64,000 nt of DNA from Nitrospinaceae bacterium (GTDB lineage Bacteria > Nitrospinota > Nitrospinia > Nitrospinales > VA-1), in NCBI GenBank assembly GCA_021604505.1, contig BQJC01000001.1, positions 372,001 to 436,000 of the forward strand, read 5' to 3'. The notes under the pieces were generated by a model that saw nothing but the letters and a program-made list of their open reading frames with translations, was not told where the DNA came from and made no database searches. Below, one piece after another: positions 1 through 8,948 of this stretch. The stretch's first letter is position 1. Each line of letters starts with the position of its first letter. A program made the position numbers and the translations under genes.

Positions 1-1
1 A

Positions 2-853
2 TCATCGAACCATATTGACCAATAACTGAGTGAAATAACGCACCGCAATCATGGCGTGGATGACGAACCCAAGGATGGGATTGCCGATAAAGTGTTTTTC
101 AATATAATGGCTCATGCCGAGGTGGCGTTTCAGGATGATGTGTTGCGGCACCTTATGGTTGCTGGTTGTGATTTCATGAAACACTGTGGCCAACGGAAAA
201 TACAACGTCTTGTATCCGTGGTGTTTTAAAGTGAGACACAAATCCACGTCTTCATTGAAAAGAAAATGGTTTTCGTCAAATCCCCCGACCTTTTTAAAGA
301 CGGCATTGGAAACCATCATGCAACAGCCGGAAACCCAATCTACCTGCTTGATTTCTTTATGGTTGAAATCTTTCATGAGGTAGCGCGAGGTGAACCGGTT
401 GTTGGGAAAAAGTCTGGAAAGAAGAGAGTATCTGTTGAACAAACCCGTCCAGACGGTCGGAAAAGTTCTGCAGGAGTATTGCAAAGAGCCATCGTTATTT
501 AGCACTTTAGGTCCCAGAGCCCCGATTCCGGAATCCGTCTTGAGTTGGGCCACCATACTTTGTGCCGCGTTATCCGTCAGTCGAGTGTCGGGATTCAGAA
601 AGAGAAGGATATCTCCTTTTGCGATTTTTGCGGCCTGGTTGTTGGCTTTTCCAAATCCCCTGTTGGCTCTATTTCTAACAAAACAAACTTGTGGAAATTT
701 CTCTTCGACAGACTCAAAGCCTTCGTCCTCAGAATTATTGTCAATCACAATAACTTCAAACCTCAGGCCGTAGATGGTCTTGAAAATGGAGTCCAGGCAA
801 TCCAATAAGGTTCTGCTGTTTCGGTAATTTATAATGAGGATGGAAAGGTCCAC
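2..853 (-). CDS. Family 2 glycosyltransferase (rhamnosyltransferase-like)
   Basis: This 283-residue cytoplasmic GT-A fold enzyme probably transfers a sugar from a nucleotide-sugar donor to a growing surface glycan. The N-terminus has the GT2 nucleotide-binding pattern (SILIINYRN, VIVIDNNSED). A donor/metal-binding NPDT sits at residues 87-90, the acceptor-loop WVSGCCMMV begins near 173, and the ED pair that usually carries the catalytic base is at 201-202. It starts at GTG; no ATG or TTG lies in frame closer to the conserved N-terminus. The C-terminal hydrophobic stretch may touch the membrane. It is divergent from the epimerase gene at 1099, which fits a glycan-synthesis locus continuing beyond the left edge. 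The acceptor and sugar cannot be told from sequence. Confidence 0.88.
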   Translation of the reverse strand: MDLSILIINYRNSRTLLDCLDSIFKTIYGLRFEVIVIDNNSEDEGFESVEEKFPQVCFVRNRANRGFGKANNQAAKIAKGDILLFLNPDTRLTDNAAQSMVAQLKTDSGIGALGPKVLNNDGSLQYSCRTFPTVWTGLFNRYSLLSRLFPNNRFTSRYLMKDFNHKEIKQVDWVSGCCMMVSNAVFKKVGGFDENHFLFNEDVDLCLTLKHHGYKTLYFPLATVFHEITTSNHKVPQHIILKRHLGMSHYIEKHFIGNPILGFVIHAMIAVRYFTQLLVNMVR

Positions 854-1098
854 GTTTGCAGTCTGGGAAAGAATCTTGAGAGGAAAACACCGGAATGGAC
901 AAACTCAAATGATTATTACTTATCTTTGAAAATAATTCAAGAAGGAGAGAAAGTCTTTCCTGCAAAAGAATATTTACTAAAAAGCCCGGTCCTGAAAATG
1001 AAAAACCATTTGCGGTGTTTTAGGAGAACAAGGTTGCAGGTCACATTTTGAAAGACTAAGCTGTGCTAATATTACGGTTGTTTTAAAAAATTAATTTT

Positions 1099-2232
1099 AT
1101 GGATTCTTCAATGGGAAAAAAAATTCTGGTCACCGGTGGGGCGGGGTTTATCGGTTCACATACCGTAGATGCATTGGTCGAGCGCGGCGACACCGTCCGG
1201 GTTTACGACAACCTGACGGAACAGGTCCACGGCGTCAACGCGGTTAAGCCTGCCTACCTTCACAAAGATGCCGAATTCATTAAAGGAGACGTTCGTGACC
1301 GGGATGGTTTGAAGAAAGCCATCGAGGGCGTGGAAATCATCATTCACGATGCCGCGGAAGTCGGGGTGGGGCAGTCCATGTATTCCATCGACCAGTTCAT
1401 CTCCACCAATGTCCAGGGAACCGGGATTTTGTGGGACATCCTCGTCAACGACAAACATTCCGTCGAAAAAGTGCTCGTGGCCAGCTCGATGAGTCTTTAT
1501 GGAGAGGGGAAGTACTCCTGTCCGGATCATGGAACCTTTTCTCCGAGACCCCGCCCGGAAGAGCAGTTTCAACAGGGCCTGTGGGAAATGCTGTGTCCCG
1601 ATTGCCGCCAGCCTTCCGCTCCCGTCCCAACCGATGAGGACAAAGAGCTGGATGTCACCTCCGTATACGCCCAGAGCAAAAAAGATCAGGAGGTGTATTC
1701 ACTGATGATTGGAAAAGCCTACAAAATTCCAACGGTGGCCTGCCGCTATTTCAACTGCTACGGACCCAGGCAATCGCTGAACAACCCCTACACAGGGGCG
1801 GCGGCCATATTTTGTTCAAGCGTATTGAACGACAAACCGCCGCTGATTTATGAAGACGGTTTACAACAACGCGATATGGTGCACGTGAAAGATCTCGTGC
1901 AGGGCAAGCTGGCATTAATGGACCATTCCAGAGCGGATTTTGGGATCTTCAACATCGGAACCGGAAAAGCCACATCGATCCTGCAGGTGGCGGAAACGTT
2001 GATCGAGCTTTGCGGCAAGTCGTTTGAACCCAATGTCATTGGAAAATTCCGCAATGGAGATATCCGCCATTGTTATGGAGACATCGCGAAAATCCGGGCC
2101 ATGGGATACGAACCTAAAATCAGCCTGAAAGAGGGGCTGCGGGATTTGGTCGGATGGGGGGAATGTCAGGAAGCCGTTTCCAAGGTGGAGGATGCCCATC
2201 AAAAATTGGTAGAAAAAGGTCTGGTCGTTTAA
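1099..2232 (+). CDS. NAD-dependent sugar-nucleotide epimerase/dehydratase with Cys/His insert
   Basis: Extended short-chain dehydrogenase of the UDP-glucose 4-epimerase type, 377 residues. The Rossmann motif TGGAGFIG is at residues 12-19, the catalytic Tyr-X3-Lys is YAQSK (Y190, K194), and the RYFNCYGPRQ substrate region follows. It probably interconverts or dehydrates a nucleotide sugar for surface glycan synthesis. Unusually, a roughly 50-residue insert before the catalytic Tyr carries C141-X2-H144 and C166-X2-C169, spaced like a zinc-ribbon knuckle pair. A second ATG lies 12 bases downstream, just before the Rossmann strand, and could also be the start. The next gene begins 22 bases downstream, so the two are probably cotranscribed. 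Confidence 0.88.
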   Translation: MDSSMGKKILVTGGAGFIGSHTVDALVERGDTVRVYDNLTEQVHGVNAVKPAYLHKDAEFIKGDVRDRDGLKKAIEGVEIIIHDAAEVGVGQSMYSIDQFISTNVQGTGILWDILVNDKHSVEKVLVASSMSLYGEGKYSCPDHGTFSPRPRPEEQFQQGLWEMLCPDCRQPSAPVPTDEDKELDVTSVYAQSKKDQEVYSLMIGKAYKIPTVACRYFNCYGPRQSLNNPYTGAAAIFCSSVLNDKPPLIYEDGLQQRDMVHVKDLVQGKLALMDHSRADFGIFNIGTGKATSILQVAETLIELCGKSFEPNVIGKFRNGDIRHCYGDIAKIRAMGYEPKISLKEGLRDLVGWGECQEAVSKVEDAHQKLVEKGLVV

Positions 2233-2254
2233 AAACAAGTCACTCCTAATTCGC

Positions 2255-4465
2255 ATGCCCCGAAAAAGCCTCATAATCCTGGGGGGCGGTTTTTATTTTG
2301 CCTTTCTCCTCCTGACGCCTCTGGGAGTTTTCAACGATTGGATTCCCCCGCGACTGCAAACAGGTTATTACTCGGCAACGCTGATTGACGCCGGGGATGA
2401 TTCGGGATACTACGCTTACCTGCGGTCGCTTTTTTTTGATGGGGATCTCGATTTCATCAATGAGCGTCATTACGCGCATGCGGAAAAATTAACTCCCACC
2501 GGATACGTATTCAACAACTGGCAAATCGGCCAGGCTTTGTTATTTTCCCCATTTTTTATCATTGGCCACGCTCTTGCCTTACTGTATGCGGCGTTGGGTT
2601 ATCCTGTAGCGCTGGACGGATATTCCGCTCCCTATCTGTTAGCCACCGCCGTGGCGTCCGGAACCTGGTTGCTGGCAGGGTTGATCCTTGTTTATCATCT
2701 GGCTCGGAAAATCGCTTCTGACAGAGTGGCCTGGATCACCGCGCTTTCCATCTGGCTGGCCTCGCCGCTTTTGTATTTCACCTTCATTCGCCAACGCATG
2801 GCCCACACCCTGGAGTTTGCGATATCCGCGTTGCTGATCGTCTCCTGGCTTCACTGGAGAAAATCGAATGATCTTTTAAAGCAGGCCGTTCTGGGAGGGA
2901 TACTTGGGTTGTTGTGCATGGTCCGGGTCATCAATGTCGCCTTCTTTGCCCTGATTGCCGTGGACCTCCTGGTTATTCTAGGGAGGGACAAAACATCGCC
3001 CGTCTCCAAAAAAGTGAAAGATTATTGTCTTCGGGTCGCGGCTTTTTCCTGCGGGTTTTTGCTGTTGATGCTTCCGCAACTGGTTTGCTGGTATAAACTC
3101 AACGGCATTCCCCTGCCGCCGCGCCATCTGCATTTTGCAGGGGAAGGCCTGGCTGGGTTCGACCCCGTGGCGTACCTGAAAAATTTGTCATCCCTTTTAT
3201 TTGATCCCAAATGGGGATTGATTCTATCCATGCCCGTCGCGATGGCGGGGTTCTTCGGCCTGTTTATAAAAAGTGAGTTGTTGAAAGACATCCGACTTGC
3301 CCTCTTAGCTTACCTTGCAGGAATATTTTCGATCATTCTATTGTATCCGGAAGACTCCGCCTCCTACGGTCACCGCCACCTGGTATCGGCGCTTCCGGTA
3401 TTGGCATTGGGCTTGGCCCGTCTGCTTGAATGGTGTTTCGGAAAAAAGGGTTTGTGGCCACTGGCAATGAGCTTTGTCATTGTCGGAGTGGCGGCGCAAT
3501 ACTTTATGATCGCTCAGTATAAAGTGAGCCTGCCATACAATCACCCGCAGTTCACCTGGGAAGGGCTGACCCGTATCCCCCAACTCATCTTTGAAAGGCC
3601 CGGTCAATTATTGCGGTCGACCAATTTTTTCCGTGTGATGTTCCTAGAAAATCCCGGACCAACGGATTTCAGGGACGTCCTTTTCACGGTGATTTTCCCC
3701 ATTGCGCAACTAATTTCCATCGTTGGTATAAGCTGGATGGCGGTCCGGTTTCCCTTAAAAGAGCGCCTCCATATCTATTTTTCCTCACCCAAAACTTTAT
3801 TGACAGCAGGAGCACTCACTTCCCTGTTGCTGATAGGTGTCATATCAGTGGCTGCTCCCGCCAAAACACCGGCGGAGATTCAAGCCAGGAAGGACTACCT
3901 AAAGCGGCTGAAGGAAGGGGATACCATGCTGGCAAAGCGGGACCTGAAACATGCGCGTTTGATTTATCAGGAAGCGGCTGAAATTTTCCCTTCCCACTGG
4001 AATCCTTATTTCAAAATAGGAGCGAGTTGGAATATCGAAGGCAATCTCGTCCAGGCCAATGCGTTTTATGCGAAAGGTCTACAGCTAAACCCGACCCACA
4101 CGGTGGCTTTGACGAATTATGGCAGTAACCTCAATTTTATGGGAAAGTTAGAGCCTGCGGAAAGTAAACTCAATGACGCCGTTCGTGCCTGGCCATTCAA
4201 TAAAATCGCCTACGATGCTCTGGCTCAGGTGTATATTAAAATGAACAAGCCGGACCGGGCTGTGGACAGGCTCAAGCGGGCCATCGACATTGACCCCAAT
4301 TACGGAGCCGGTCATGCTAATCTGGCGGTGGCGTATACCTTGCTGGAGCGTGGCGCGTTGGCTCAGGTGCACCTTGACCGGGCGGTTCGATTGGGTGTCA
4401 AAGGACCGGTGATCGACCAACTGTTGGATTTGTACAAAAATAATACTTCCGCCCCGAAACCGTAG
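2255..4465 (+). CDS. Polytopic GT-C-like membrane protein with C-terminal TPR domain
   Basis: Protein of 736 residues in two parts. Residues 1 to about 535 are very hydrophobic, with about 11-12 predicted membrane spans. An acidic pair (D48, D49 in AGDDSGYY) lies in the first outside loop, as in GT-C enzymes that use lipid-linked sugars (PMT/ArnT-like superfamily). After the last span (about 517-537) the tail holds roughly four to five TPR units (for example GHANLAVAYTLLERGA and AYDALAQVYIKMNKPDRA). It probably moves a sugar from a polyprenyl carrier to protein or lipid at the periplasmic face, with the TPR tail docking partners. It sits in the glycan locus after the epimerase. The exact reaction is not visible. 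Confidence 0.72.
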   Translation: MPRKSLIILGGGFYFAFLLLTPLGVFNDWIPPRLQTGYYSATLIDAGDDSGYYAYLRSLFFDGDLDFINERHYAHAEKLTPTGYVFNNWQIGQALLFSPFFIIGHALALLYAALGYPVALDGYSAPYLLATAVASGTWLLAGLILVYHLARKIASDRVAWITALSIWLASPLLYFTFIRQRMAHTLEFAISALLIVSWLHWRKSNDLLKQAVLGGILGLLCMVRVINVAFFALIAVDLLVILGRDKTSPVSKKVKDYCLRVAAFSCGFLLLMLPQLVCWYKLNGIPLPPRHLHFAGEGLAGFDPVAYLKNLSSLLFDPKWGLILSMPVAMAGFFGLFIKSELLKDIRLALLAYLAGIFSIILLYPEDSASYGHRHLVSALPVLALGLARLLEWCFGKKGLWPLAMSFVIVGVAAQYFMIAQYKVSLPYNHPQFTWEGLTRIPQLIFERPGQLLRSTNFFRVMFLENPGPTDFRDVLFTVIFPIAQLISIVGISWMAVRFPLKERLHIYFSSPKTLLTAGALTSLLLIGVISVAAPAKTPAEIQARKDYLKRLKEGDTMLAKRDLKHARLIYQEAAEIFPSHWNPYFKIGASWNIEGNLVQANAFYAKGLQLNPTHTVALTNYGSNLNFMGKLEPAESKLNDAVRAWPFNKIAYDALAQVYIKMNKPDRAVDRLKRAIDIDPNYGAGHANLAVAYTLLERGALAQVHLDRAVRLGVKGPVIDQLLDLYKNNTSAPKP

Positions 4466-4487
4466 TCGTTTTTTAATTGGTGACCTC

Positions 4488-4679
4488 ATGATCGATGAAA
4501 TAGATTATTTCCCGAGAAGAGATAAGTATAAGAAAAAAAAGGCGGGCGAGGCAGACGAGGAATGGGAGGCCTTGAAAAAAATCAAAACCGATCAGGATAT
4601 TTCCAAGAGCCAGCCCAGAAAAAAGCCGGGCCAGGAAAAACCCCCTGAAGGTAAAAAAGCGCGAAAACCCGCAAAGTAA
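4488..4679 (+). CDS. Small lysine-rich hypothetical protein
   Basis: A 63-residue ORF begins 22 bases after the TPR membrane protein, with a GGTGACC sequence just upstream of its ATG. The product is strongly charged: an acidic/aromatic N-terminus (MIDEIDYFPRRD) followed by a Lys/Pro-rich tail ending KKARKPAK. It has no membrane segment. The composition suggests a disordered, basic peptide that may bind nucleic acid or an acidic partner. I do not recognise a family. It may be genuine because of its position and ribosome-binding site, but such short low-complexity ORFs are often spurious. Confidence 0.45.
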   Translation: MIDEIDYFPRRDKYKKKKAGEADEEWEALKKIKTDQDISKSQPRKKPGQEKPPEGKKARKPAK

Positions 4680-4814
4680 AACCCGCCTTTCCTCATGCCG
4701 AATTGTCTGCCATGACGACCCTGAGTGAAAACCGGGTATATCCCTTTCAATCCAAGGGTTGGATGGTATAATGGCCGGATAATTTCTCCCATTTAATCGA
4801 TTTGGAGTCGGCTC

Positions 4815-6122
4815 ATGACTGGGATTCGCAGTTGGCACATGAAATGTCCTCATACATATATTCTGGGGTTTCTTGCGGTTTTTTTGTTTTGGCCTGTTCA
4901 GGCCTATTGTGATCTTGCCGAGACTCTGGCCTCGGGTGATCTGGCTTTTGAGAGAAAAGAGTACGCCATCGCGGAAAAGGCCTATACTGCTGCTTTGGAA
5001 AAAAACCCCGATAACTTCCGCGTTTTAAAGTCTCTCGCTGAAACAAAAGTGGGCCTGAAAAAATTTAAGGAAGCCAGTGATTTGATCGACCGTATATTGG
5101 CAATGCCGGTTTCCAATGGAAAGAAAGTTCTCGTGACTCTGGAGGGGGAGTCAGAGCCTTTGGAAGCCGAATTGGTGGATGAAACGGTTATCTTGAAGGA
5201 AGCCGGTAAAAACAATATGCGAAACTATTTGAATCCGGTCAGTTCCGACCCTGTTCCGCATTACAGGTTTTTCTTTTTTAAGGCTGGAAAGATGGAGTTG
5301 GTCGCCAAGCATCGCGCCAAATTCGATTACATAGGCGTGCCATTGGCGGCCCGTGAGCAGGTCCTCGAATTGCAGGGAGAAGTCAAAACCCATTTGATCC
5401 AGGCTTCCGGTTCGAGCGGGCCTTCAGAAATGGTTCGTGTTGAAGGCGGGTGTTTTCAAATGGGAAGTGATAAGGGCGAACCCGACGAACAACCGGTACA
5501 CGAAGTTTGTATTTCTTCCTTTAAAATGGATAAATTCGAAACCACCCAGAGTGAGTTTCAGCAGATAATGAACATCAATTCTTCCCGGTTCAAAGGTGCC
5601 GATCTGCCGGTTGAAAGCGTCACCTGGATTGAAGCGGATACGTTCTGCGAAAAATCCGGTAAACGGCTTCCCACCGAAGCGGAATGGGAATATGCCGCCA
5701 GAGGCGGGACGACTACGGAATATTACTGGGGAGAAGAAATGGATCCCAAAAAGGCTAACTTTTGCGATAAATCTTGCACCTTGAATGTGAGAGATCAGGT
5801 CAACTCCGACGGGTTTCCGTTCACCGCTCCGGTGGGCTCTTTTCCAGCCAATCCCTTTGGCCTTCACGACATGGCGGGCAATGTGAGCGAATGGGTGGCG
5901 GACTGGATGGAAGAAAAATACTATATCGTCAGCCCAAAAAAGGATCCTACAGGTCCTGTCCGCTCGGATCGTGTCCTGCGGGGTGGAACCAATAACAAAG
6001 TGTTTCGAGGCGGCTCCTGGGAAAGCAATCCTTTAGAATTGCGATCTGCCAACCGCAAAGCTCTGTGGGTTGACTACAGGATTGAGGGATTGGGTTTCCG
6101 CTGTGCCGCCGATATAAAATAA
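4815..6122 (+). CDS. Exported TPR and formylglycine-enzyme-like (SUMF1 fold) protein
   Basis: Protein of 435 residues. The ATG at 4815 has GGAG seven bases upstream. A signal peptide (hydrophobic core ILGFLAVFLFWPVQA) is followed by a TPR pair at about 35-95 and a SUMF1/FGE-sulfatase domain from about 205 to the end (MVRVEGGCFQMGSD, RLPTEAEWEYAARGG, MAGNVSEWVADW, GLGFRCA). True formylglycine-generating enzymes have a Cys pair just after RGGSW; here that stretch is RGGSWESNPLELRS with no Cys. It is therefore probably a binding or structural member of the fold rather than a sulfatase activator. RGG is duplicated (RGGTNNKVFRGGSW). The ANFCD-X2-C loop and TAPVGSFPAN stretch are shared with the paralogue at 35731. 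Confidence 0.82.
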   Translation: MTGIRSWHMKCPHTYILGFLAVFLFWPVQAYCDLAETLASGDLAFERKEYAIAEKAYTAALEKNPDNFRVLKSLAETKVGLKKFKEASDLIDRILAMPVSNGKKVLVTLEGESEPLEAELVDETVILKEAGKNNMRNYLNPVSSDPVPHYRFFFFKAGKMELVAKHRAKFDYIGVPLAAREQVLELQGEVKTHLIQASGSSGPSEMVRVEGGCFQMGSDKGEPDEQPVHEVCISSFKMDKFETTQSEFQQIMNINSSRFKGADLPVESVTWIEADTFCEKSGKRLPTEAEWEYAARGGTTTEYYWGEEMDPKKANFCDKSCTLNVRDQVNSDGFPFTAPVGSFPANPFGLHDMAGNVSEWVADWMEEKYYIVSPKKDPTGPVRSDRVLRGGTNNKVFRGGSWESNPLELRSANRKALWVDYRIEGLGFRCAADIK

Positions 6123-6169
6123 ATGCTGAAAAGAAAAACGGTCAGGGACCTCAGGAAACCAGAACGGTT

Positions 6170-6319
6170 ATGAAATTCAAACCGCCGATTCCCGTTTTGC
6201 AGGTTTTGGATGTGGAAATGGCGAGGTCCCATTATCTCGACTGGCTCGGATTTGCATTAGACTGGGAAATGCGCTCAGGGGAAGGCCGCGCTTTGCCCGG
6301 CAAATTTATTGTGTTTTAA
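6170..6319 (+). pseudogene. Truncated glyoxalase/bleomycin-resistance (VOC) fold gene remnant
   Basis: A 49-codon ORF begins ATG at 6170 and reads KPPIPVLQVLDVEMARSHYL, then DWLGFALDWEMR. This matches the usual first 30-35 residues of the 'glyoxalase superfamily' proteins in the VOC fold (PIL-R-FD--KA-EFY-DFLGF--DWEHR). After DWEMR the similarity stops, and TAA arrives 14 codons later, leaving less than half of a normal 115-125 residue protein. No continuation is visible in any frame before the acyl-CoA ligase end. It is most simply a decayed 3'-deleted gene, with a deletion joint near 6270. Confidence 0.6.
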
Positions 6320-6346
6320 CCCAATCGCCGATTTTTTTGCTGTTTT

Positions 6347-7873
6347 CTAGGAATCCCGTAACTGGGTCTTCAAAATTTTTCCGGCGGCGTTTTTGGGAAG
6401 CGATTCATAGAACTGGATAATGTCGGGAATCATGAAAGCCGGAAGCTTCTTTCGGCAGAATTCCTTAAGGTCATGTTCGTCCGACACCGCTCCTTCTCTA
6501 AGAGCGGCACAGACTTTGACCTTTTCACCCAGACGGTCATCGGGCACCCCGATCGCGGCCACTTCAGCGATGGCCGGGTGATTCATCAGCGCGTTTTCAA
6601 TGGCGAGCGGAGCGACATTCTCTCCGGCGCGGATGATGAGATCCTTCTTTCTTCCTGCGGAAATATAAAGAAGGTTGTTCTCGTCCATGTGGCCAAGATC
6701 TCCGGTTTTCAACCATCCGTCCCGAGCCAACGTTTCTTCCGTTTCCTTTGGATTTTTCCAATAGCCTTTCATGACGGTTTCGCCCTGTACCCAGATTTCC
6801 CCCACGTCTCCCCGTTTAACGGCGTTGCCTGTTTCATCAACGATTTTTAGTTTTATATTGGGAAGGACCGGTCCCACGGAACTGGGAACCCCGCCTCTTT
6901 GAGAAGTGTTGACCGCGATCACGGGTGAGGTTTCGGTGAGTCCGTAACCCTCCAGGACGGAAACCGCCAGAATTTCTTCCACTTTTTGGTGCAATGCTTC
7001 CGGCAACGATGCGCCGCCCGAAAAACAAACGCGAAGGGAAGAAACGTCGTACCCGCCGCGCGCATAAATATCGATGAGAAAAGAATAAATCGTTGGGACC
7101 AGAGGCAGAAGAGTGACCTTGTGCTGGGTGATGGTGGCCAGAATCGTTTTTGGGGCAAATTGTTTTAACAGGATCAAGGTGGCGCCCTGTCTTAAAAGGA
7201 CAAGGGCCATGATGTTTCCAAAGGAATGGAAAAACGGCAACGCAATAATGGCCCGGTCTTTTCCAGAAATATCCAGATGCGCGAGAATCCCGTCACAATT
7301 GAGATTAAACTGACTTTCGTTGAGCATCACTCCTTTAGGTTTCCCGGTGGTTCCGGAGGTATAAAAAATCGTGTCGGGAATGGATGCGTCCTTTTTGTGG
7401 CGGGTCAAATCTTTTTCCCCGACGCCGTTGTGTAAAAAATCCGTGAAGGGCACGACTCCCGCTCCCAATGGAGCCAGGTCGGTTTCTCCAATCACAATTT
7501 TGTGCGGGAACATCTGAAAAAAAGGAATGGTTTCCGGCTTGATAAACAGCGCATCCACGATGAGAACGTCGATCCCGGCGTCCTTTGCGATGAAAACAAG
7601 ATCTTCAGGGCCAAGAAGGAAATTGAAAGGGACAATGGGCAATCCTTTGTGCAACGCGCCTAAAAAGGCAATCAGATATTCTTTCTGATTCAAGCAAAAA
7701 ATTCCCAGTTTGCTGTGCGGATTGAGATCGAGTCTGCTCAACGCGTTGGAAAACGTTTCAACCTGCTCTAAAAGCTCGTGGTAGGTGAGCGTGTCCTCTC
7801 CATCGATGACAGCCGGGTGGTCGGGAGTTTTTTCAGCGTGTTTTTTAAGATAGTTATGAAATTCAAGCGCCAT
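6347..7873 (-). CDS. Long-chain fatty-acid-CoA ligase (AMP-forming)
   Basis: ANL-superfamily adenylating enzyme of 508 residues, near the standard length. It activates a carboxylic acid, probably a fatty acid, to acyl-AMP and then acyl-CoA. The P-loop motif YTSGTTGKPKG is at 171-181, the A5 motif GYGLTETSP is mid-protein, and A7 is GWLKTGDLG. The C-terminal A10 lysine (AAGKILKTQL, about K499) is intact, so both half-reactions should work. The start ATG is preceded by GAGGCAACC. It stands alone, with the VOC remnant downstream and the methyltransferase gene upstream on the same strand 104 bases away. Substrate chain length cannot be inferred. Confidence 0.9.
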   Translation of the reverse strand: MALEFHNYLKKHAEKTPDHPAVIDGEDTLTYHELLEQVETFSNALSRLDLNPHSKLGIFCLNQKEYLIAFLGALHKGLPIVPFNFLLGPEDLVFIAKDAGIDVLIVDALFIKPETIPFFQMFPHKIVIGETDLAPLGAGVVPFTDFLHNGVGEKDLTRHKKDASIPDTIFYTSGTTGKPKGVMLNESQFNLNCDGILAHLDISGKDRAIIALPFFHSFGNIMALVLLRQGATLILLKQFAPKTILATITQHKVTLLPLVPTIYSFLIDIYARGGYDVSSLRVCFSGGASLPEALHQKVEEILAVSVLEGYGLTETSPVIAVNTSQRGGVPSSVGPVLPNIKLKIVDETGNAVKRGDVGEIWVQGETVMKGYWKNPKETEETLARDGWLKTGDLGHMDENNLLYISAGRKKDLIIRAGENVAPLAIENALMNHPAIAEVAAIGVPDDRLGEKVKVCAALREGAVSDEHDLKEFCRKKLPAFMIPDIIQFYESLPKNAAGKILKTQLRDS

Positions 7874-7977
7874 GGTTGCCTCGCGGGAACAGATATTTTT
7901 TCGACTTATTATTATAGCGGTAATTATTTTATGAGACGAAACGTTTTCGTTCGGCTTTCAAAAAGAACCCGGTTGTT

Positions 7978-8877
7978 TTACGAACTGTTTCTCCACCGCG
8001 AAAAAAATCCATTGGGAAGATGGAGCCCCGATCCAGTGTCATGAATATACATTTCATCGGTTTCAAAGATTCCCGATCCAGGGTCAGCGATAAATTTAAT
8101 CACCATGTTTTTCAAAGTCAAAGCCGAAAAGCCGGGAGAGTGTGTGGTGAGCAGAACAAACAAAGGATGATCGCTCAACACCCGACGGCAGTGAGTCATC
8201 AGTTCCGACAATTGATTCTCGATTTTCCAGACTTCCCCTTTGGGCCCGCGTCCGAACGTGGGCGGGTCCATGATGATGCCATCGTACCGCTTTCCCCTTT
8301 TGTGTTCCCGGATCAAAAATTTGATGGCGTCGTCCACGATCCAACGGACCGGCCGGTCTCCCAGTCCTGAAAGTTCCAGATTATTTCGCGCCCAGGTGAC
8401 CGAAGCCTTGGACGCATCCACATGCGTGACCGAAGCGCCGGCACTGGCGGCGGCCAGGGTGCTGGCACCGGTATAGCCGAAGATGTTGAGAACATTGATG
8501 TCTTTCTTGTCGCTTGCTCTGATCTGCTCTTCGATCCAGAGCCAGTTGAGGGCCTGTTCGGGAAACATTCCAATATGACCAAATCCGGTGGGAGACACTT
8601 TAAAAGATAATTCTTTGAATTTTATGATCCAGCCGTCTAAGGGAAGTTTCCTGAAAAATTTCCATTCTCCGCCCGACTCTTTTCCTTTAAAATATTGGTA
8701 CTCACCTTCGGCTTGGGACCACTCCTGTTTTTTCAGAGTTTTTGGCCAGATCGCCTGCGGAGCAGGGCGAATGAACCGGTGCGGGCCAAACCGTTCCAGT
8801 TTTTGAAACTCGCCGGAATCCAGTAAACGGTAGTCAAAGTCATCCAGGGGATAAGATTGAGTGGAAGATAAGTTCAT
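7978..8877 (-). CDS. Class I SAM-dependent methyltransferase, RlmI/COG1092-like
   Basis: Protein of 299 residues with the COG1092 (RlmI/RlmK-type rRNA methyltransferase) arrangement: an N-terminal part rich in aromatic residues, then a Rossmann domain. The SAM-binding motif NIFGYTGAS is at 131-139, an acidic strand THVDAS near 151 and the catalytic-loop DPPTFGRG at 204-211. Most relatives methylate 23S rRNA, but this one lacks the catalytic Cys and N-terminal PUA domain of RlmI, so it may modify a different base or act on nitrogen. The gene is divergent from the RND operon, sharing a 71-base AT-rich promoter region. Confidence 0.8.
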   Translation of the reverse strand: MNLSSTQSYPLDDFDYRLLDSGEFQKLERFGPHRFIRPAPQAIWPKTLKKQEWSQAEGEYQYFKGKESGGEWKFFRKLPLDGWIIKFKELSFKVSPTGFGHIGMFPEQALNWLWIEEQIRASDKKDINVLNIFGYTGASTLAAASAGASVTHVDASKASVTWARNNLELSGLGDRPVRWIVDDAIKFLIREHKRGKRYDGIIMDPPTFGRGPKGEVWKIENQLSELMTHCRRVLSDHPLFVLLTTHSPGFSALTLKNMVIKFIADPGSGIFETDEMYIHDTGSGLHLPNGFFSRWRNSS

Positions 8878-8884
8878 GAATTAT

Positions 8885-8913
8885 TTGAATAAAAATAATC
8901 TATATAGGATAAT
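8885..8913 (+). promoter_or_regulatory. Predicted sigma-70-type promoter of the RND efflux operon
   Basis: TTGAAT (8885-8890) and GATAAT (8908-8913) are separated by exactly 17 bases in an AT-rich divergent gap. Transcription would begin near 8920, giving a leader of about 29 bases before the GTG at 8949. This is a prediction by consensus match only. Confidence 0.5.
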
Positions 8914-8948
8914 GCATCCAATTATAAACATAAATTGCATGGCTTGCT

